This document shows positions 35,111 to 45,069 of a stretch of DNA of 47,495 bases, in pieces (within the stretch, counting starts at the first letter, position 1; each line of letters begins with the position of its first letter). Below the pieces are notes generated by a model. The model was given only the letters and a program-made list of their open reading frames with translations, ran no database searches and was not told the DNA's origin. This stretch comes from an uncultured Dorea sp. GTDB taxonomy: Bacteria; Bacillota; Clostridia; Lachnospirales; Lachnospiraceae. Made by a program: the position numbers and the translations under genes. The DNA lies in NCBI GenBank assembly GCA_949916155.1, contig CATLEM010000004.1, forward strand, positions 1-47,495, written 5' to 3'.

Positions 35111-37603
35111 ATGAATTCAAGGTTTAGAAAATCAATTTTTAAGAGAGATGTGCAGGAGAATGTCAAAAGATTATTCCGCATAGAGCTTGACGAGGCGAAT
35201 TCGCAGGAAAAATTCCAGGCAGTCTCCTACGCAGTGAAGGAAGCGATCATCGACGACTGGATCGAGACGCAGAGACAGATCGATAAGGATGATCCGAAGA
35301 TCGTATATTATATGTCCATGGAGTTCCTGATGGGCCGTGCACTGGGCAACAACCTGATCAATATGACCGCTTATAAAGAGGTGGCGCAGGCGCTAGACGA
35401 ACTTGGCATCGACCTTAATGCGATTGAGGACCAGGAGCCAGATCCGGCGCTTGGAAACGGCGGCCTTGGCCGTCTTGCGGCATGTTTTCTCGACTCGCTG
35501 ACTTCTCTGGGATACGCGGCTTACGGCTGCGGTATCCGCTACCGTTACGGGATGTTCAAACAGAAGATCAAGGACGGCTATCAGGTGGAGGCGCCGGATA
35601 ACTGGTTAAAGGACGGCAACCCGTTCGAGCTGAGAAGGCCGGAGTATGCCAAGGAGATCCGTTTCGGCGGTAATATCCGTGTCGAGTACGACGAGACGGG
35701 AAAGACGGTATTCAAGCAGGAGAATTACGAGTCCGTGCGCGCCGTGCCCTATGATTACCCGATCGTCGGATACAATAATAACCATGTAAATACCCTCCGT
35801 ATCTGGGACGCGGAGCCGATCGTGGACTTCCAGCTTGAGTCCTTTGACCGGGGCGATTACCACAAGGCAGTGGAGCAGCAGAACCTTGCGAAGAATATCG
35901 TAGAGGTGCTCTATCCGAATGACAATCATTACGCCGGAAAAGAGCTGCGTCTGAAACAGCAGTATTTCTTCGTGTCCGCAAGCCTTCAGGCAGCAGTTGC
36001 GAAGTATATGAGGAAACATGACGATGTGCGTAAGCTCTACGAGAAGGCGACCTTCCAGATGAATGATACCCATCCGACCGTAGCGGTTGCGGAGCTGATG
36101 AGGATCCTTCTTGACGACTATCAGCTCGGCTGGAATGAGGCGTGGGAGGTTACGACAAAAGCCTGCGCTTACACGAACCATACGATCATGGCAGAGGCTC
36201 TTGAAAAATGGCCGATCGACTTATTCTCAAGGCTTCTCCCGAGAGTATACCAGATTATCCAGGAGATCGACCGCCGCTTTATCATCCAGGTGCGGGAGAT
36301 GTATCCGGGCGATGAGGAGAAGGTAAAGAAGATGGGGATCTTGCGCGACGGCCAGGTGAAGATGGCGCATCTTGCGATCGTTGCAGGGTATTCGGTAAAT
36401 GGTGTGGCAAGGCTTCATACAGAGATACTTAAGAAGCGCGAACTCAAGGATTTCTACGAGATGATGCCAGAGAAGTTCAACAACAAAACGAACGGCATCA
36501 CCCAGAGACGTTTCCTTATGCACGGCAATACGCTGCTTGCTGATTGGGTAACGAAGAAGCTGTGCACCAAAGACTGGGTGACGGATCTTACGCTGATGAG
36601 CGGCCTTAAGAAATACGCGGATGATGAGACTTCCCTCAAGGAATTCATGGCGATTAAGCGCAAGAACAAAGAGCGGCTTGCGGCGTACATCATGGAGCAC
36701 AACGGGATTGAAGTTGATCCGGATTCTATCTTCGACGTGCAGGTTAAGCGTCTCCACGAGTACAAGAGACAGCTTCTCAATATCCTGCATGTGATGTATC
36801 TGTATAATAAGATTAAAAAACATCCGGAGTTAAGCTTCTATCCAAGGACATTTATCTTCGGCGCCAAGGCTTCCGCGGGATATGTCCGCGCAAAAGAGAT
36901 CATCAAGCTGATCAACTCTGTTGCGGACGTGGTGAACAATGACCGCAGCATCAACGGAAAGCTTAAGGTAGTATTTATCGAGGATTACCGCGTATCCAAC
37001 GCGGAGTGGATCTTCGCGGCGGCGGATGTGAGCGAGCAGATCTCCACAGCTTCCAAGGAAGCTTCCGGTACAGGTAATATGAAGTTTATGTTAAACGGCG
37101 CTCCGACCCTGGGAACGATGGACGGCGCTAATGTGGAGATCGTCGAGGAAGTGGGCGAGGAGAACGCGTTTATCTTCGGCATGAGCTCTGACGAGGTTAT
37201 GGAGTACGAGAAGAACGGCGGCTACAACCCGTATGACATCTACAACAGTGACGAGGAGATCCGCACGGTGGTGAACCAGCTTGTGGACGGCACTTATGCG
37301 GAGGGTGATTCAGAGAGATACCGCGACCTTTACAACAGCCTTCTGGTGAGAAAAGGGAATGATAAGGCGGATATGTATTTTATCCTGAAAGATTTCCGCG
37401 CTTATGCAGAGGCACAGGAGAAAGTGGAAGAAGCTTACAAAGATCAGGAAAGATGGGCGAAGATGGCTCTCCTTAACACTGCATGCTGCGGTAAATTCTC
37501 CTCAGACCGGACGATCGAGGAGTACGTGGAGGATATCTGGAAGCTTGATAAGATCGAAGTAGAAGACAAATCATCACAGGAGGCCAGCATTTTCCCGTTA
37601 TAG
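35111..37603 (+). CDS. glgP: Glycogen/starch phosphorylase
   Basis: PALGNGGLGRLAACFLDSL, NDTHPTVAVAELMRIL, PLP-site region EASGTGNMKFMLNGAPTLGTMDGANVEI. Confidence 0.95.
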   Translation: MNSRFRKSIFKRDVQENVKRLFRIELDEANSQEKFQAVSYAVKEAIIDDWIETQRQIDKDDPKIVYYMSMEFLMGRALGNNLINMTAYKEVAQALDELGIDLNAIEDQEPDPALGNGGLGRLAACFLDSLTSLGYAAYGCGIRYRYGMFKQKIKDGYQVEAPDNWLKDGNPFELRRPEYAKEIRFGGNIRVEYDETGKTVFKQENYESVRAVPYDYPIVGYNNNHVNTLRIWDAEPIVDFQLESFDRGDYHKAVEQQNLAKNIVEVLYPNDNHYAGKELRLKQQYFFVSASLQAAVAKYMRKHDDVRKLYEKATFQMNDTHPTVAVAELMRILLDDYQLGWNEAWEVTTKACAYTNHTIMAEALEKWPIDLFSRLLPRVYQIIQEIDRRFIIQVREMYPGDEEKVKKMGILRDGQVKMAHLAIVAGYSVNGVARLHTEILKKRELKDFYEMMPEKFNNKTNGITQRRFLMHGNTLLADWVTKKLCTKDWVTDLTLMSGLKKYADDETSLKEFMAIKRKNKERLAAYIMEHNGIEVDPDSIFDVQVKRLHEYKRQLLNILHVMYLYNKIKKHPELSFYPRTFIFGAKASAGYVRAKEIIKLINSVADVVNNDRSINGKLKVVFIEDYRVSNAEWIFAAADVSEQISTASKEASGTGNMKFMLNGAPTLGTMDGANVEIVEEVGEENAFIFGMSSDEVMEYEKNGGYNPYDIYNSDEEIRTVVNQLVDGTYAEGDSERYRDLYNSLLVRKGNDKADMYFILKDFRAYAEAQEKVEEAYKDQERWAKMALLNTACCGKFSSDRTIEEYVEDIWKLDKIEVEDKSSQEASIFPL

Positions 37604-37616
37604 ATGAATAAAACAG

Positions 37617-37655
37617 CAGGCTCTCTCATACAGTAATGTATGGGAGGGCTTTTTT
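37617..37655 (+). terminator. Intrinsic terminator after glgP
   Basis: CAGGCTCTCTCATACAGTAATGTATGGGAGGGCTTTTTT. Confidence 0.7.
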
Positions 37656-38615
37656 ATGCGGCAGAGATTCAAGCAATTCGGGTATTATCTGATCATCATC
37701 GTGTTATTGCCTTACGTGATAACCGTGTTTATAAATGGGCCAAGCATCACGGTCTCGTCACACGTGGACGGGACATATGTAAAGGTCAGGCTGGATAAAA
37801 AACAGTCGGAAGAAGCGGGCCGCCAGGGAGCGGATACTGACAGCAGTAATATTTCATCAGGAGAAAGCAGCGTTGCAGAACTGCCGATTGAGGATTACTG
37901 TATAGGGATTATGGCAAAGGAGGTACTGCCGGGTTATGAAAAAGAAATGCTTAAGGCCCAGGCTGTATTGGTGAGGACGGATATTTACCGGCAGATAGAG
38001 AAAGAAGGAAGCGATATAGTGCTGGAGGATTCCTTTTGGACAAAGAAGCAGATGGAAAAGGCATGGGGCGTGACAAAATATTCCCGTTATTACAATAAGC
38101 TTAGGAGTGCGTGGCGGGATACGGAAGGCCAGGTGCTCATGTATGACGGAAAACTTGCCAAGACACCGTTTTTCCGCCTGAGTAATGGGAGTACCAGGGA
38201 CGGGAAAGAGGTACTTGGAAAGAAATATCCTTATCTCAAGATTATAGAGTGTCCGCTGGATATCGAGTCAGAGGAGCAGATACAGACCGTGACGCTTGAG
38301 GATATGGATGCTGAGGTGGAAAAATGCGATACTGCGGGCTATGTGCTCAGTGTCAGGGTGGGAAAGGAAAAGATAAGCGGTGAGGAGTTCCGGACAAACT
38401 GCCATCTTGCGTCAAGTTGTTTTACATTGCAGAAATACAATGGGAAGCTCAGGATCACGACGAGGGGTGTCGGGCATGGACTGGGGATGAGTCAGAATAC
38501 GGCTAATGAGATGGCAAAAAAAGGAGATAAATACGAGGAGATATTAGAAGAATTTTTTGAAGATACAGAGCTTAAAGAGGTGACGGATATCGTGCTTCTG
38601 AATCAGTCGAAGTAA
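37656..38615 (+). CDS. spoIID: Stage II sporulation protein D-like
   Basis: LPIEDYCIGIMAKEVLPGYEKEMLKAQAVLVRT; TRGVGHGLGMSQNTANEMAKKG. Confidence 0.9.
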   Translation: MRQRFKQFGYYLIIIVLLPYVITVFINGPSITVSSHVDGTYVKVRLDKKQSEEAGRQGADTDSSNISSGESSVAELPIEDYCIGIMAKEVLPGYEKEMLKAQAVLVRTDIYRQIEKEGSDIVLEDSFWTKKQMEKAWGVTKYSRYYNKLRSAWRDTEGQVLMYDGKLAKTPFFRLSNGSTRDGKEVLGKKYPYLKIIECPLDIESEEQIQTVTLEDMDAEVEKCDTAGYVLSVRVGKEKISGEEFRTNCHLASSCFTLQKYNGKLRITTRGVGHGLGMSQNTANEMAKKGDKYEEILEEFFEDTELKEVTDIVLLNQSK

Positions 38616-38678
38616 AGTTTGATTTAATTTTATTTCGAAGAATAAGTCAGCTGCTATCTGGCAAAAATAAAGTCAGAG

Positions 38679-39485
38679 GTGGTGATAATAATGAATAATG
38701 AAAGGCAAACTCCAAGATTTAAGCCGAAACGAAAGAACAGAGGAGCAGCAGTGGCGGCAGTGTTGTGTTTTGCAGCAGCAATTGCAATTGTGGGAACATA
38801 TACATTTAGAGACTACAGACAATCACAGCAGGAAATAGAGCAGATGGAGCTGTCGCAGGCAAAGAAACAGGAAGAGAAGGACAAGACAGAAAAATCAGAG
38901 GAAGCGAATACTAATCTGATCATTAACGAAAAGGAAGACGATGCTTTGGCAAAGGCTCCCGAAACTGCTGAAACTGACGGTGCGGAGGGAACGGAAGAAG
39001 AGCAGGCGCCGGAGAGCAAATCTGAGAAGAACACAGAGCAGACAGCAGGGAAAAGCAATGCAGTGAATTTTTCAAGCGACAGTAAACTTTTGTGGCCGGT
39101 AGAAGGGACGCTTCTGATGAATTACAGCATGGATAAGACCGTATATTTTTCTACATTAGACCAGTTTAAGTACAATCCGGCGCTGGTGATCTCGGGTGAG
39201 AAAGGCGACCAGGTCATCTCTTCTGCTCCGGGGATAGTGAAATCTATTGACAAGACAGCAGAGACAGGGACAGTGGTCAACGTTGATATCGGAGGCGGCT
39301 ATGAACTGTTCTACGGACAGTTAAACGATGTGAAGGTTAAGACCGGAGATTATGTGGACAGTAAGACGGTGCTTGGATATGTGGGAGACCCGACGATCTA
39401 TTACAGCGTAGAGGGGTGCAACGTATACTTTGAAATGAGAAAAGATGGACAACCGGTCAATCCGATGGACTACCTGGTAGAGTAA
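38679..39485 (+). CDS. spoIIQ: SpoIIQ-like M23/LytM-domain protein with degenerate metal site
   Basis: Single N-terminal TM, C-terminal LytM fold (WPVEGTLLMNYSMD...YGQLNDVKVKTGDYVDSKTVLGYVG...YFEMRKDGQPVNPMDYL); directly after spoIID. Confidence 0.8.
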   Translation: MVIIMNNERQTPRFKPKRKNRGAAVAAVLCFAAAIAIVGTYTFRDYRQSQQEIEQMELSQAKKQEEKDKTEKSEEANTNLIINEKEDDALAKAPETAETDGAEGTEEEQAPESKSEKNTEQTAGKSNAVNFSSDSKLLWPVEGTLLMNYSMDKTVYFSTLDQFKYNPALVISGEKGDQVISSAPGIVKSIDKTAETGTVVNVDIGGGYELFYGQLNDVKVKTGDYVDSKTVLGYVGDPTIYYSVEGCNVYFEMRKDGQPVNPMDYLVE

Positions 39486-39497
39486 AAAAGAAAAAGC

Positions 39498-39538
39498 AAA
39501 AAGAAGCAGTCCGGCTATTTGCCGGGCTGTTCTTTTTG
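39498..39538 (+). terminator. Intrinsic terminator
   Basis: AGCAGTCCGGC-tattt-GCCGGGCTGTTCTTTTT. Confidence 0.75.
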
Positions 39539-39658
39539 TGTTGGATATTTTATAATTAAGGGTATGGGAGAAGATAGATATAAGGGGTGTCTTGATTATG
39601 GGGATGCTTTTGTAAATATGGGATGAAGATATTTTAGAGGGTTATAAAAGGTGAGGAT

Positions 39659-39913
39659 ATGAATTATACTTACATTGTAGAGTGCAGGGACGGCAGTCTT
39701 TATACTGGATGGACGACAGATGTGAAGAAGCGGGTGGAGGCGCACAATGCGGGAAAAGGGGCGAAGTATACGAAGAGCCGCCGCCCGGTGAAGCTGGTAT
39801 ATACAGAAGAGCACTGGACGAAACAAGAGGCCATGAGCCGGGAGTACGCCATAAAGCGCATGACCCGGCAGGAGAAATTACGGATGATCGGGAAAGAAAA
39901 AAGTGCTGGATGA
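39659..39913 (+). CDS. GIY-YIG domain protein (UPF0213/YhbQ-like)
   Basis: NYTYIVECRDGSLYTGWTTDVKKRVEAHNAGKGAKYTKSRRPVKLVYTE. Confidence 0.92.
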   Translation: MNYTYIVECRDGSLYTGWTTDVKKRVEAHNAGKGAKYTKSRRPVKLVYTEEHWTKQEAMSREYAIKRMTRQEKLRMIGKEKSAG

Positions 39914-39952
39914 AATTATTCGCATCATTCAGCTATCAGAGTAATACTATGG

Positions 39953-40624
39953 TCAGAGGACGAATACATACATGACAACAAAATGGCACGCGCTGCCGCC
40001 CATGACGAACAGATGGAAGATCTCGTGGCTTCCGAAATTCTTGTGCTTCAGATTGAAGAGCGGGAGCTTGAGTGCATAGATGACGCCGCCCGCAGTATAG
40101 ATAACGCCGCCGGCAAGGAGCCACAGGAAAGCCGCTGTGGACATGGAATTAAGGATCTGGGTAAATGCCAGTACACAGGTCCATCCCATCCCGATATACA
40201 GTAAGGATGATACCCATCTCGGACAGTAGACCCAGAACGCTTTAATGAGGATGCCGACGATGGCAAAGCTCCATACGATCGCCAGAAGGATAAGCCCTCT
40301 CTTTCCGCCCAGCACGAGAAGACAGATCGGTGTGTAGCTTCCGGCAATAAGCACACTGATCATCATATGGTCGATCTTTTTCAGGATCGTGTTCATCCGC
40401 TCCGAGCGGTTGAAGGTATGATAGGTCGTGCTGGCTGCATATAACAGGATCAGGCTGGCCGCATAGATGATAATGGAAACCAGGTATATGCGGCCCGGTT
40501 CATGAGCCGCTTTGATGATCAGCGGGACTGCCGCAAATATAGCCATGAGCATGCCGATAAAATGAGTGATTGCGCTTCCGGGATCTTTTACATAACGGTT
40601 GATAGTATCTGACATACGATACAC
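39953..40624 (-). CDS. Hemolysin III family membrane protein
   Basis: DPGSAITHFIGMLMAIFAAVPLI; STTYHTFNRSERMNTILKKIDHMMISVLIAGSYTPICL; SHEIFHLFVMGGSACHFVVMY. Confidence 0.92.
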   Translation of the reverse strand: MYRMSDTINRYVKDPGSAITHFIGMLMAIFAAVPLIIKAAHEPGRIYLVSIIIYAASLILLYAASTTYHTFNRSERMNTILKKIDHMMISVLIAGSYTPICLLVLGGKRGLILLAIVWSFAIVGILIKAFWVYCPRWVSSLLYIGMGWTCVLAFTQILNSMSTAAFLWLLAGGVIYTAGGVIYALKLPLFNLKHKNFGSHEIFHLFVMGGSACHFVVMYVFVL

Positions 40625-40700
40625 CTCCTTGAATATTCAATATGATAACATGTAGTTTTAAAAACTATATTAAGCATATATTTATATTATACCCGAAAGC

Positions 40701-40744
40701 AAAAAAATGCAAGCATTAAATTTAATTTTTAACGCCTGCATTTA
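40701..40744 (-). terminator. Terminator of the solute-binding protein/histidine kinase unit
   Basis: On minus strand AAATGCAGGCGTTA...TAATGCTTGCATTTTTTT. Confidence 0.65.
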
Positions 40745-40843
40745 TTAAACATATTTTGTTTATTCCAGCGAAACAACGAGCCAAGCGGCCATGCTTGCAC
40801 GGATATTTGACTCGATCGTGTATCGGAAAGTGCCGAGCCTTTG

Positions 40844-42181
40844 TTAATTTTTGGAAGAATCCGATTTGCTCAGCGCTTCTTCCTGCAGTTTATCGAACTG
40901 TGCCATACATTCATCTACACTGGCTCCGCCCATAAGTTCACGCACGATCAGGCAGGTGTTTCCCCATTGCTCTACATCCATGCCGGCATTTGAACCTAAC
41001 ACGTATATATTTTCTTTGATCCGGTCTCTCAGCGGCTCCAATGCCGGGATACAGTCTACTTCCACATTCTTGGAGGGAGAGATGACCTTATTATGTTCCG
41101 AATATAATTGAAGAGCCTCATCAGAAAGAATGACATCCAGAACATTCAGCGTATCGTCAAGATGCTCGGCTCCTGCGCAGACCCCGTAACCGGTGATCGG
41201 TACGACGGGCATCTGTCCGAGCTTGGTCGGAAATCCAATAACCTGCATGTTAAAGTCAGGCTTTCCGTACGCGGTTTCCGAGTTCGCCGCACCCCAGTAT
41301 GCCATGACGATCGGAGTTTTCTGGGCTAAAAAGTCTGCGCCTTCTCCTTCTATCGCTTCGTAGGTAAGGGCGGTTTTAGCATCAATATAACCTTTGTCGA
41401 TCAGTTCTTTTAAATATTCAAAGCCGGGACGCAGGTAATCGCTGTATTTTGCCTCACCTTTGTTGAGCGCTTCAACCTCCGCTTCCGTGTTACCGCCGTT
41501 GTAAAGGTCCGCGAAGCCCTGAGCGAGAACGAAGGTTTCCAGCCACCAGCGGTTCGCTCCGATGGGAGTCTCGATGCCGTTTTCTTTAAATACGCGGCAA
41601 CATTCCATGAACTCTTCCGGTGTATTGGGCAGCTTTAATTTGTATTGGTCAAACATATCCTTATTGACAAACAGGCCGTAGGCCACCACCTCCTGCGGAA
41701 TAGCGACCAGCTTCCCGTTGACGGTGTTGGCTGTCTTTACCACATCCCTCAGATTCTTGGCACACTCAAGCCCGGACAGATCTACCAGTCTGTCTTCTGT
41801 ACCTAAAGCCTTTATTGTATCTGGGTTCATCAGATAAAAATCATCCATGTTGTTGCGGACCCGGTCGAGGGTGACGTCATCATAGGATTTTTCCTGATAA
41901 TTTTCCGCCGTGTAGGTTCTGTACTCAACGGTCAGTCCCAACTCCTTTTCCGCCATTTCCACGGTCTGGTCAAAAGCGTTTCTTGCTGCGTTGGTAGCGT
42001 TAGGTTTGGATTTCTCCATAGGTCCAAAAAGATTAATATATTTTTTTCCTTTTTCATTATTTGAGACAAGATTCTCGCTGGTGTCAGGTTTCCCTCCGCA
42101 GGCCGCAAGGCTGAAGGTCATAATGGCGGTCAAAAATGCTGCTGTAAGTTTTGGTGATATTTTTGCTACATTCATCTTCAT
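40844..42181 (-). CDS. Extracellular solute-binding lipoprotein (ABC sugar-type family 1)
   Basis: Lipobox SLAACGGK; IKALGTEDRLVDLSGLE..., VAIPQEVVAYGLFVNKDMFDQYKLKLPNTPEEFMECCRVFKENG. Confidence 0.88.
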   Translation of the reverse strand: MKMNVAKISPKLTAAFLTAIMTFSLAACGGKPDTSENLVSNNEKGKKYINLFGPMEKSKPNATNAARNAFDQTVEMAEKELGLTVEYRTYTAENYQEKSYDDVTLDRVRNNMDDFYLMNPDTIKALGTEDRLVDLSGLECAKNLRDVVKTANTVNGKLVAIPQEVVAYGLFVNKDMFDQYKLKLPNTPEEFMECCRVFKENGIETPIGANRWWLETFVLAQGFADLYNGGNTEAEVEALNKGEAKYSDYLRPGFEYLKELIDKGYIDAKTALTYEAIEGEGADFLAQKTPIVMAYWGAANSETAYGKPDFNMQVIGFPTKLGQMPVVPITGYGVCAGAEHLDDTLNVLDVILSDEALQLYSEHNKVISPSKNVEVDCIPALEPLRDRIKENIYVLGSNAGMDVEQWGNTCLIVRELMGGASVDECMAQFDKLQEEALSKSDSSKN

Positions 42182-44796
42182 GGATTGCTCACCTCTGTTG
42201 ATATCTGAATTTTTTTATTAATGATAAATTGTTTTACCGTTTTTTTCAATAAGTCTATGTCGATAGGCTTCGCAATGTGGACATCCATCCCTGCATCCAG
42301 TGCGTCTTTTACATCCTCTGCAAAAGCATTCGCCGTCATTGCGATGATCGGGATCGACTGTGCGTCTTCGCGAACCAATGCGCGAATCTTTTGTGAGGTT
42401 TCGTAACCGTTCATGACAGGCATCTGAACATCCATCAGAATAGCGTTGTATTCGCCCGGAGCAGCATCAGAGAATCGTTCCAGTGCGAGCTGACCGTTTT
42501 CTACGATATCACAGCTGGCGCCTTCAATGTCCAAAAGCTCTGACAGAATCTCCGCATTAATGTCGTTGTCCTCTGCGACGAGGAAATGAAGGCCGTTAAG
42601 GGCGCTCGCCTCATCGGCTTCCAGTATATGTGTTTTGCCATCCATTGTCTCCTTAAGCTTGATGAGCACCTCTTTTAATGCGGATACGAAGAAAGGTTTT
42701 GTGAGAAATCCTGCATTTTTTATAGAGGAAGCCTCATCCTGCATCTCTCCGCTGTCATGGGCGGTGAGGAAGATGACAGGAACATCTTCAGGTATGAGCC
42801 CACGGATCTTTTCTGCTGTCTCCACGCCGTTCATCTCCGGCATCTTCCAGTCGAGAAGAATAGCACCGTAGGATGTATCTTTACCGACGGACCGGCGGAT
42901 CAGCTGTATGGCTTCAGCGCCGGAGGAAGCGATGTCCACCGTGATGCCGGTGTTATTCATAAGCGTCTGGATGCTCTTGCAGATATCTATGTCGTCGTCT
43001 ACCGCGAGAATCCGTGTAATACCGCTCTCTGTCCAGAACAATTTGTCGGACTTTTCGTTTGGGATACGAAGTTCCAGTTCAACCCTGAAAAGACTTCCCT
43101 TGTCGACTTCACTGGAGACATCGATAGTTCCGCCCATTAGTTCCACGATGTTTTTTGTGATCGCCATGCCAAGTCCGGTTCCCTGGACTTTATTCGTCGT
43201 ACTGTTTTCGGCTCGTGTAAATGCATCGAATATAGTCTTTAAGTATTCCTGCGTCATGCCGTATCCATCATCTTCAACCTCGATCCGGATATGTTCAAAC
43301 TGGCTGGAACGCTGTTTAAGGCCGATGATCCTAAACCAGATGCTACCGCCTTCTGGTGTATACTTCACTGCGTTGGAAAGAAGATTGATAAGAATCTGGT
43401 TGATTCTTGTCTCGTCTCCTATCAGATATTCGTGTTTGATATCTGTCACTGATACGTAAAAACTCTGATTCCTCTCCCTGGCCATTGGCCGGATGATAGC
43501 ATCGACAGATGAAACCAGGCTGCTGAGCGTGAATTCTCCGATGGTGAGTACGACCTTCCCGCTCTCGATCTTTGATACGTCCAGTACGTCGTTGATCAGG
43601 CTTAAAAGATGCCGGCCGGATGCGGTGATCTTTTTTGTATATTCTCTTACTTTGACCGGATTATCCGCATCCTTGGCAAGCAAGGTGGTGAATCCGAGAA
43701 TCGCGTTCATCGGAGTGCGGATGTCGTGGGACATATTAGAAAGAAAAGTAGTCTTGGAGTTGCTGGCGATCTGGGCAGCCTGCAGCGCCTCCGCGAGCTG
43801 TTTATTATGAATCTCTCTTTCTGCCTCCCGTTCCTGACGGATCTTATCGTCTTCTTTTCTGTTGAAATAGTACAGGATGCAGCAGAGAAAGAAAGCAGCC
43901 AGCATAACAATTACGACGATGAGGATATTCTGGTTTACAGAGCGTCCCTCCTGCTGGATTGCTTCGACAGGTACATAACCGATAAGATAAATCGCTCCGT
44001 CATTCACGGCCCACATATAGATCAGTGAGCTTTTGTCCCGTATGTCATGGTAAAACATGAGATTACCCCCGGAGTCAATGCTTCGGGAAACCCGGTCCTG
44101 AATCGTCTCTTCAAGAATATTGTTCGCCCGGTAAAAATCTGCAAGGTTCAGATGCCCGGCCTCCCGTTCTCCTTTGCCTGTAGGCTTTAATACAAGCCTC
44201 TGACTCTTGGCATCCATGATATAGAGCATGGCGCTGTTGTTGTAAAATCCGTCTGGCAGCGAATCTTCGAAAGAGTCAAAAGTATACTCTACGTAGAGTG
44301 TGCCTATTTCCCTGTCTTCCTTCACAATCGGGCATTTCATCGTGTACGCCCATGTTCCCATACCGTTCAGGTAAGATTGGGAAAGGGGCAGGTTATTCAC
44401 TGTTTTTCCGAAAGAAAAGTCCAGCTCATCTTCCGTAAATTCTTCTCCTGAACTGGAGATACCCTTTGTTTCTCCGGATGGAATAAGCGACAGCTTAACC
44501 ATCGTACGGTTTTTTTCGTAGGAACGAATAAATTCATAAGGATCATCAGACGATGCGATCTCATGGGCGATCAAGGTCTGGAATTCTGTTTCTTTGACTA
44601 AAACAGACTCAATAGTATTTTTGATCAGATCGAGACTGGCGCTTAGATTGTGAATCGCAGATGAGGACATCTCTGAGGATATCTTTTTGGCGACGGAGAA
44701 AACAACAGTCCCTAAAATACAAAAAACTAATATAATAGAAAGAAACAAAGTGTTTCTTCGACTTCTTCTTGGTTTCTTTTCCATCTTGTTTTCCAT
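42178..44796 (-). CDS. Hybrid sensor histidine kinase with two receiver domains
   Basis: NMSHDIRTPMNAILGF, NLLSNAVKYTPEGG, GTGLGMAITKNIVELMGG; receivers with AILLDWKMPEMNGVETAEKIR and AILMDVQMPVMNGYETSQKIR. Confidence 0.93.
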   Translation of the reverse strand: MENKMEKKPRRSRRNTLFLSIILVFCILGTVVFSVAKKISSEMSSSAIHNLSASLDLIKNTIESVLVKETEFQTLIAHEIASSDDPYEFIRSYEKNRTMVKLSLIPSGETKGISSSGEEFTEDELDFSFGKTVNNLPLSQSYLNGMGTWAYTMKCPIVKEDREIGTLYVEYTFDSFEDSLPDGFYNNSAMLYIMDAKSQRLVLKPTGKGEREAGHLNLADFYRANNILEETIQDRVSRSIDSGGNLMFYHDIRDKSSLIYMWAVNDGAIYLIGYVPVEAIQQEGRSVNQNILIVVIVMLAAFFLCCILYYFNRKEDDKIRQEREAEREIHNKQLAEALQAAQIASNSKTTFLSNMSHDIRTPMNAILGFTTLLAKDADNPVKVREYTKKITASGRHLLSLINDVLDVSKIESGKVVLTIGEFTLSSLVSSVDAIIRPMARERNQSFYVSVTDIKHEYLIGDETRINQILINLLSNAVKYTPEGGSIWFRIIGLKQRSSQFEHIRIEVEDDGYGMTQEYLKTIFDAFTRAENSTTNKVQGTGLGMAITKNIVELMGGTIDVSSEVDKGSLFRVELELRIPNEKSDKLFWTESGITRILAVDDDIDICKSIQTLMNNTGITVDIASSGAEAIQLIRRSVGKDTSYGAILLDWKMPEMNGVETAEKIRGLIPEDVPVIFLTAHDSGEMQDEASSIKNAGFLTKPFFVSALKEVLIKLKETMDGKTHILEADEASALNGLHFLVAEDNDINAEILSELLDIEGASCDIVENGQLALERFSDAAPGEYNAILMDVQMPVMNGYETSQKIRALVREDAQSIPIIAMTANAFAEDVKDALDAGMDVHIAKPIDIDLLKKTVKQFIINKKIQISTEVSNP

Positions 44797-45069
44797 CCTG
44801 CTGAAGTAATTTTGGTTATATTAATAGATTATACCATGTTTTTTGTAAATGTTATAGATATGAAATAAAAAAAACGGATTTCATCAATTACAGATCTAAT
44901 TCAAATGTCTTCAGGTTATCAGGAACATAGAGGGTCCTGATCAATCCTCGTTGTTCGGACAGCAACTCGTTCTCTTTCTGTGATCAAGTCACCGAAAACA
45001 AAAATTGAAAGATGAATAATTTCATTGTATAATATTAATATAGTTGATGTTTCGTGGAGAGGAGTATCT

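Noticed and set aside
40755-40843. Inverted-repeat-like segment (ACGAGCCAAGCGGCCATGCTTGC...TTTGACTCG) after the solute-binding gene
   Set aside because: Pairing is imperfect and only one copy is visible in the window; cannot be called a repeat element without a genome search.
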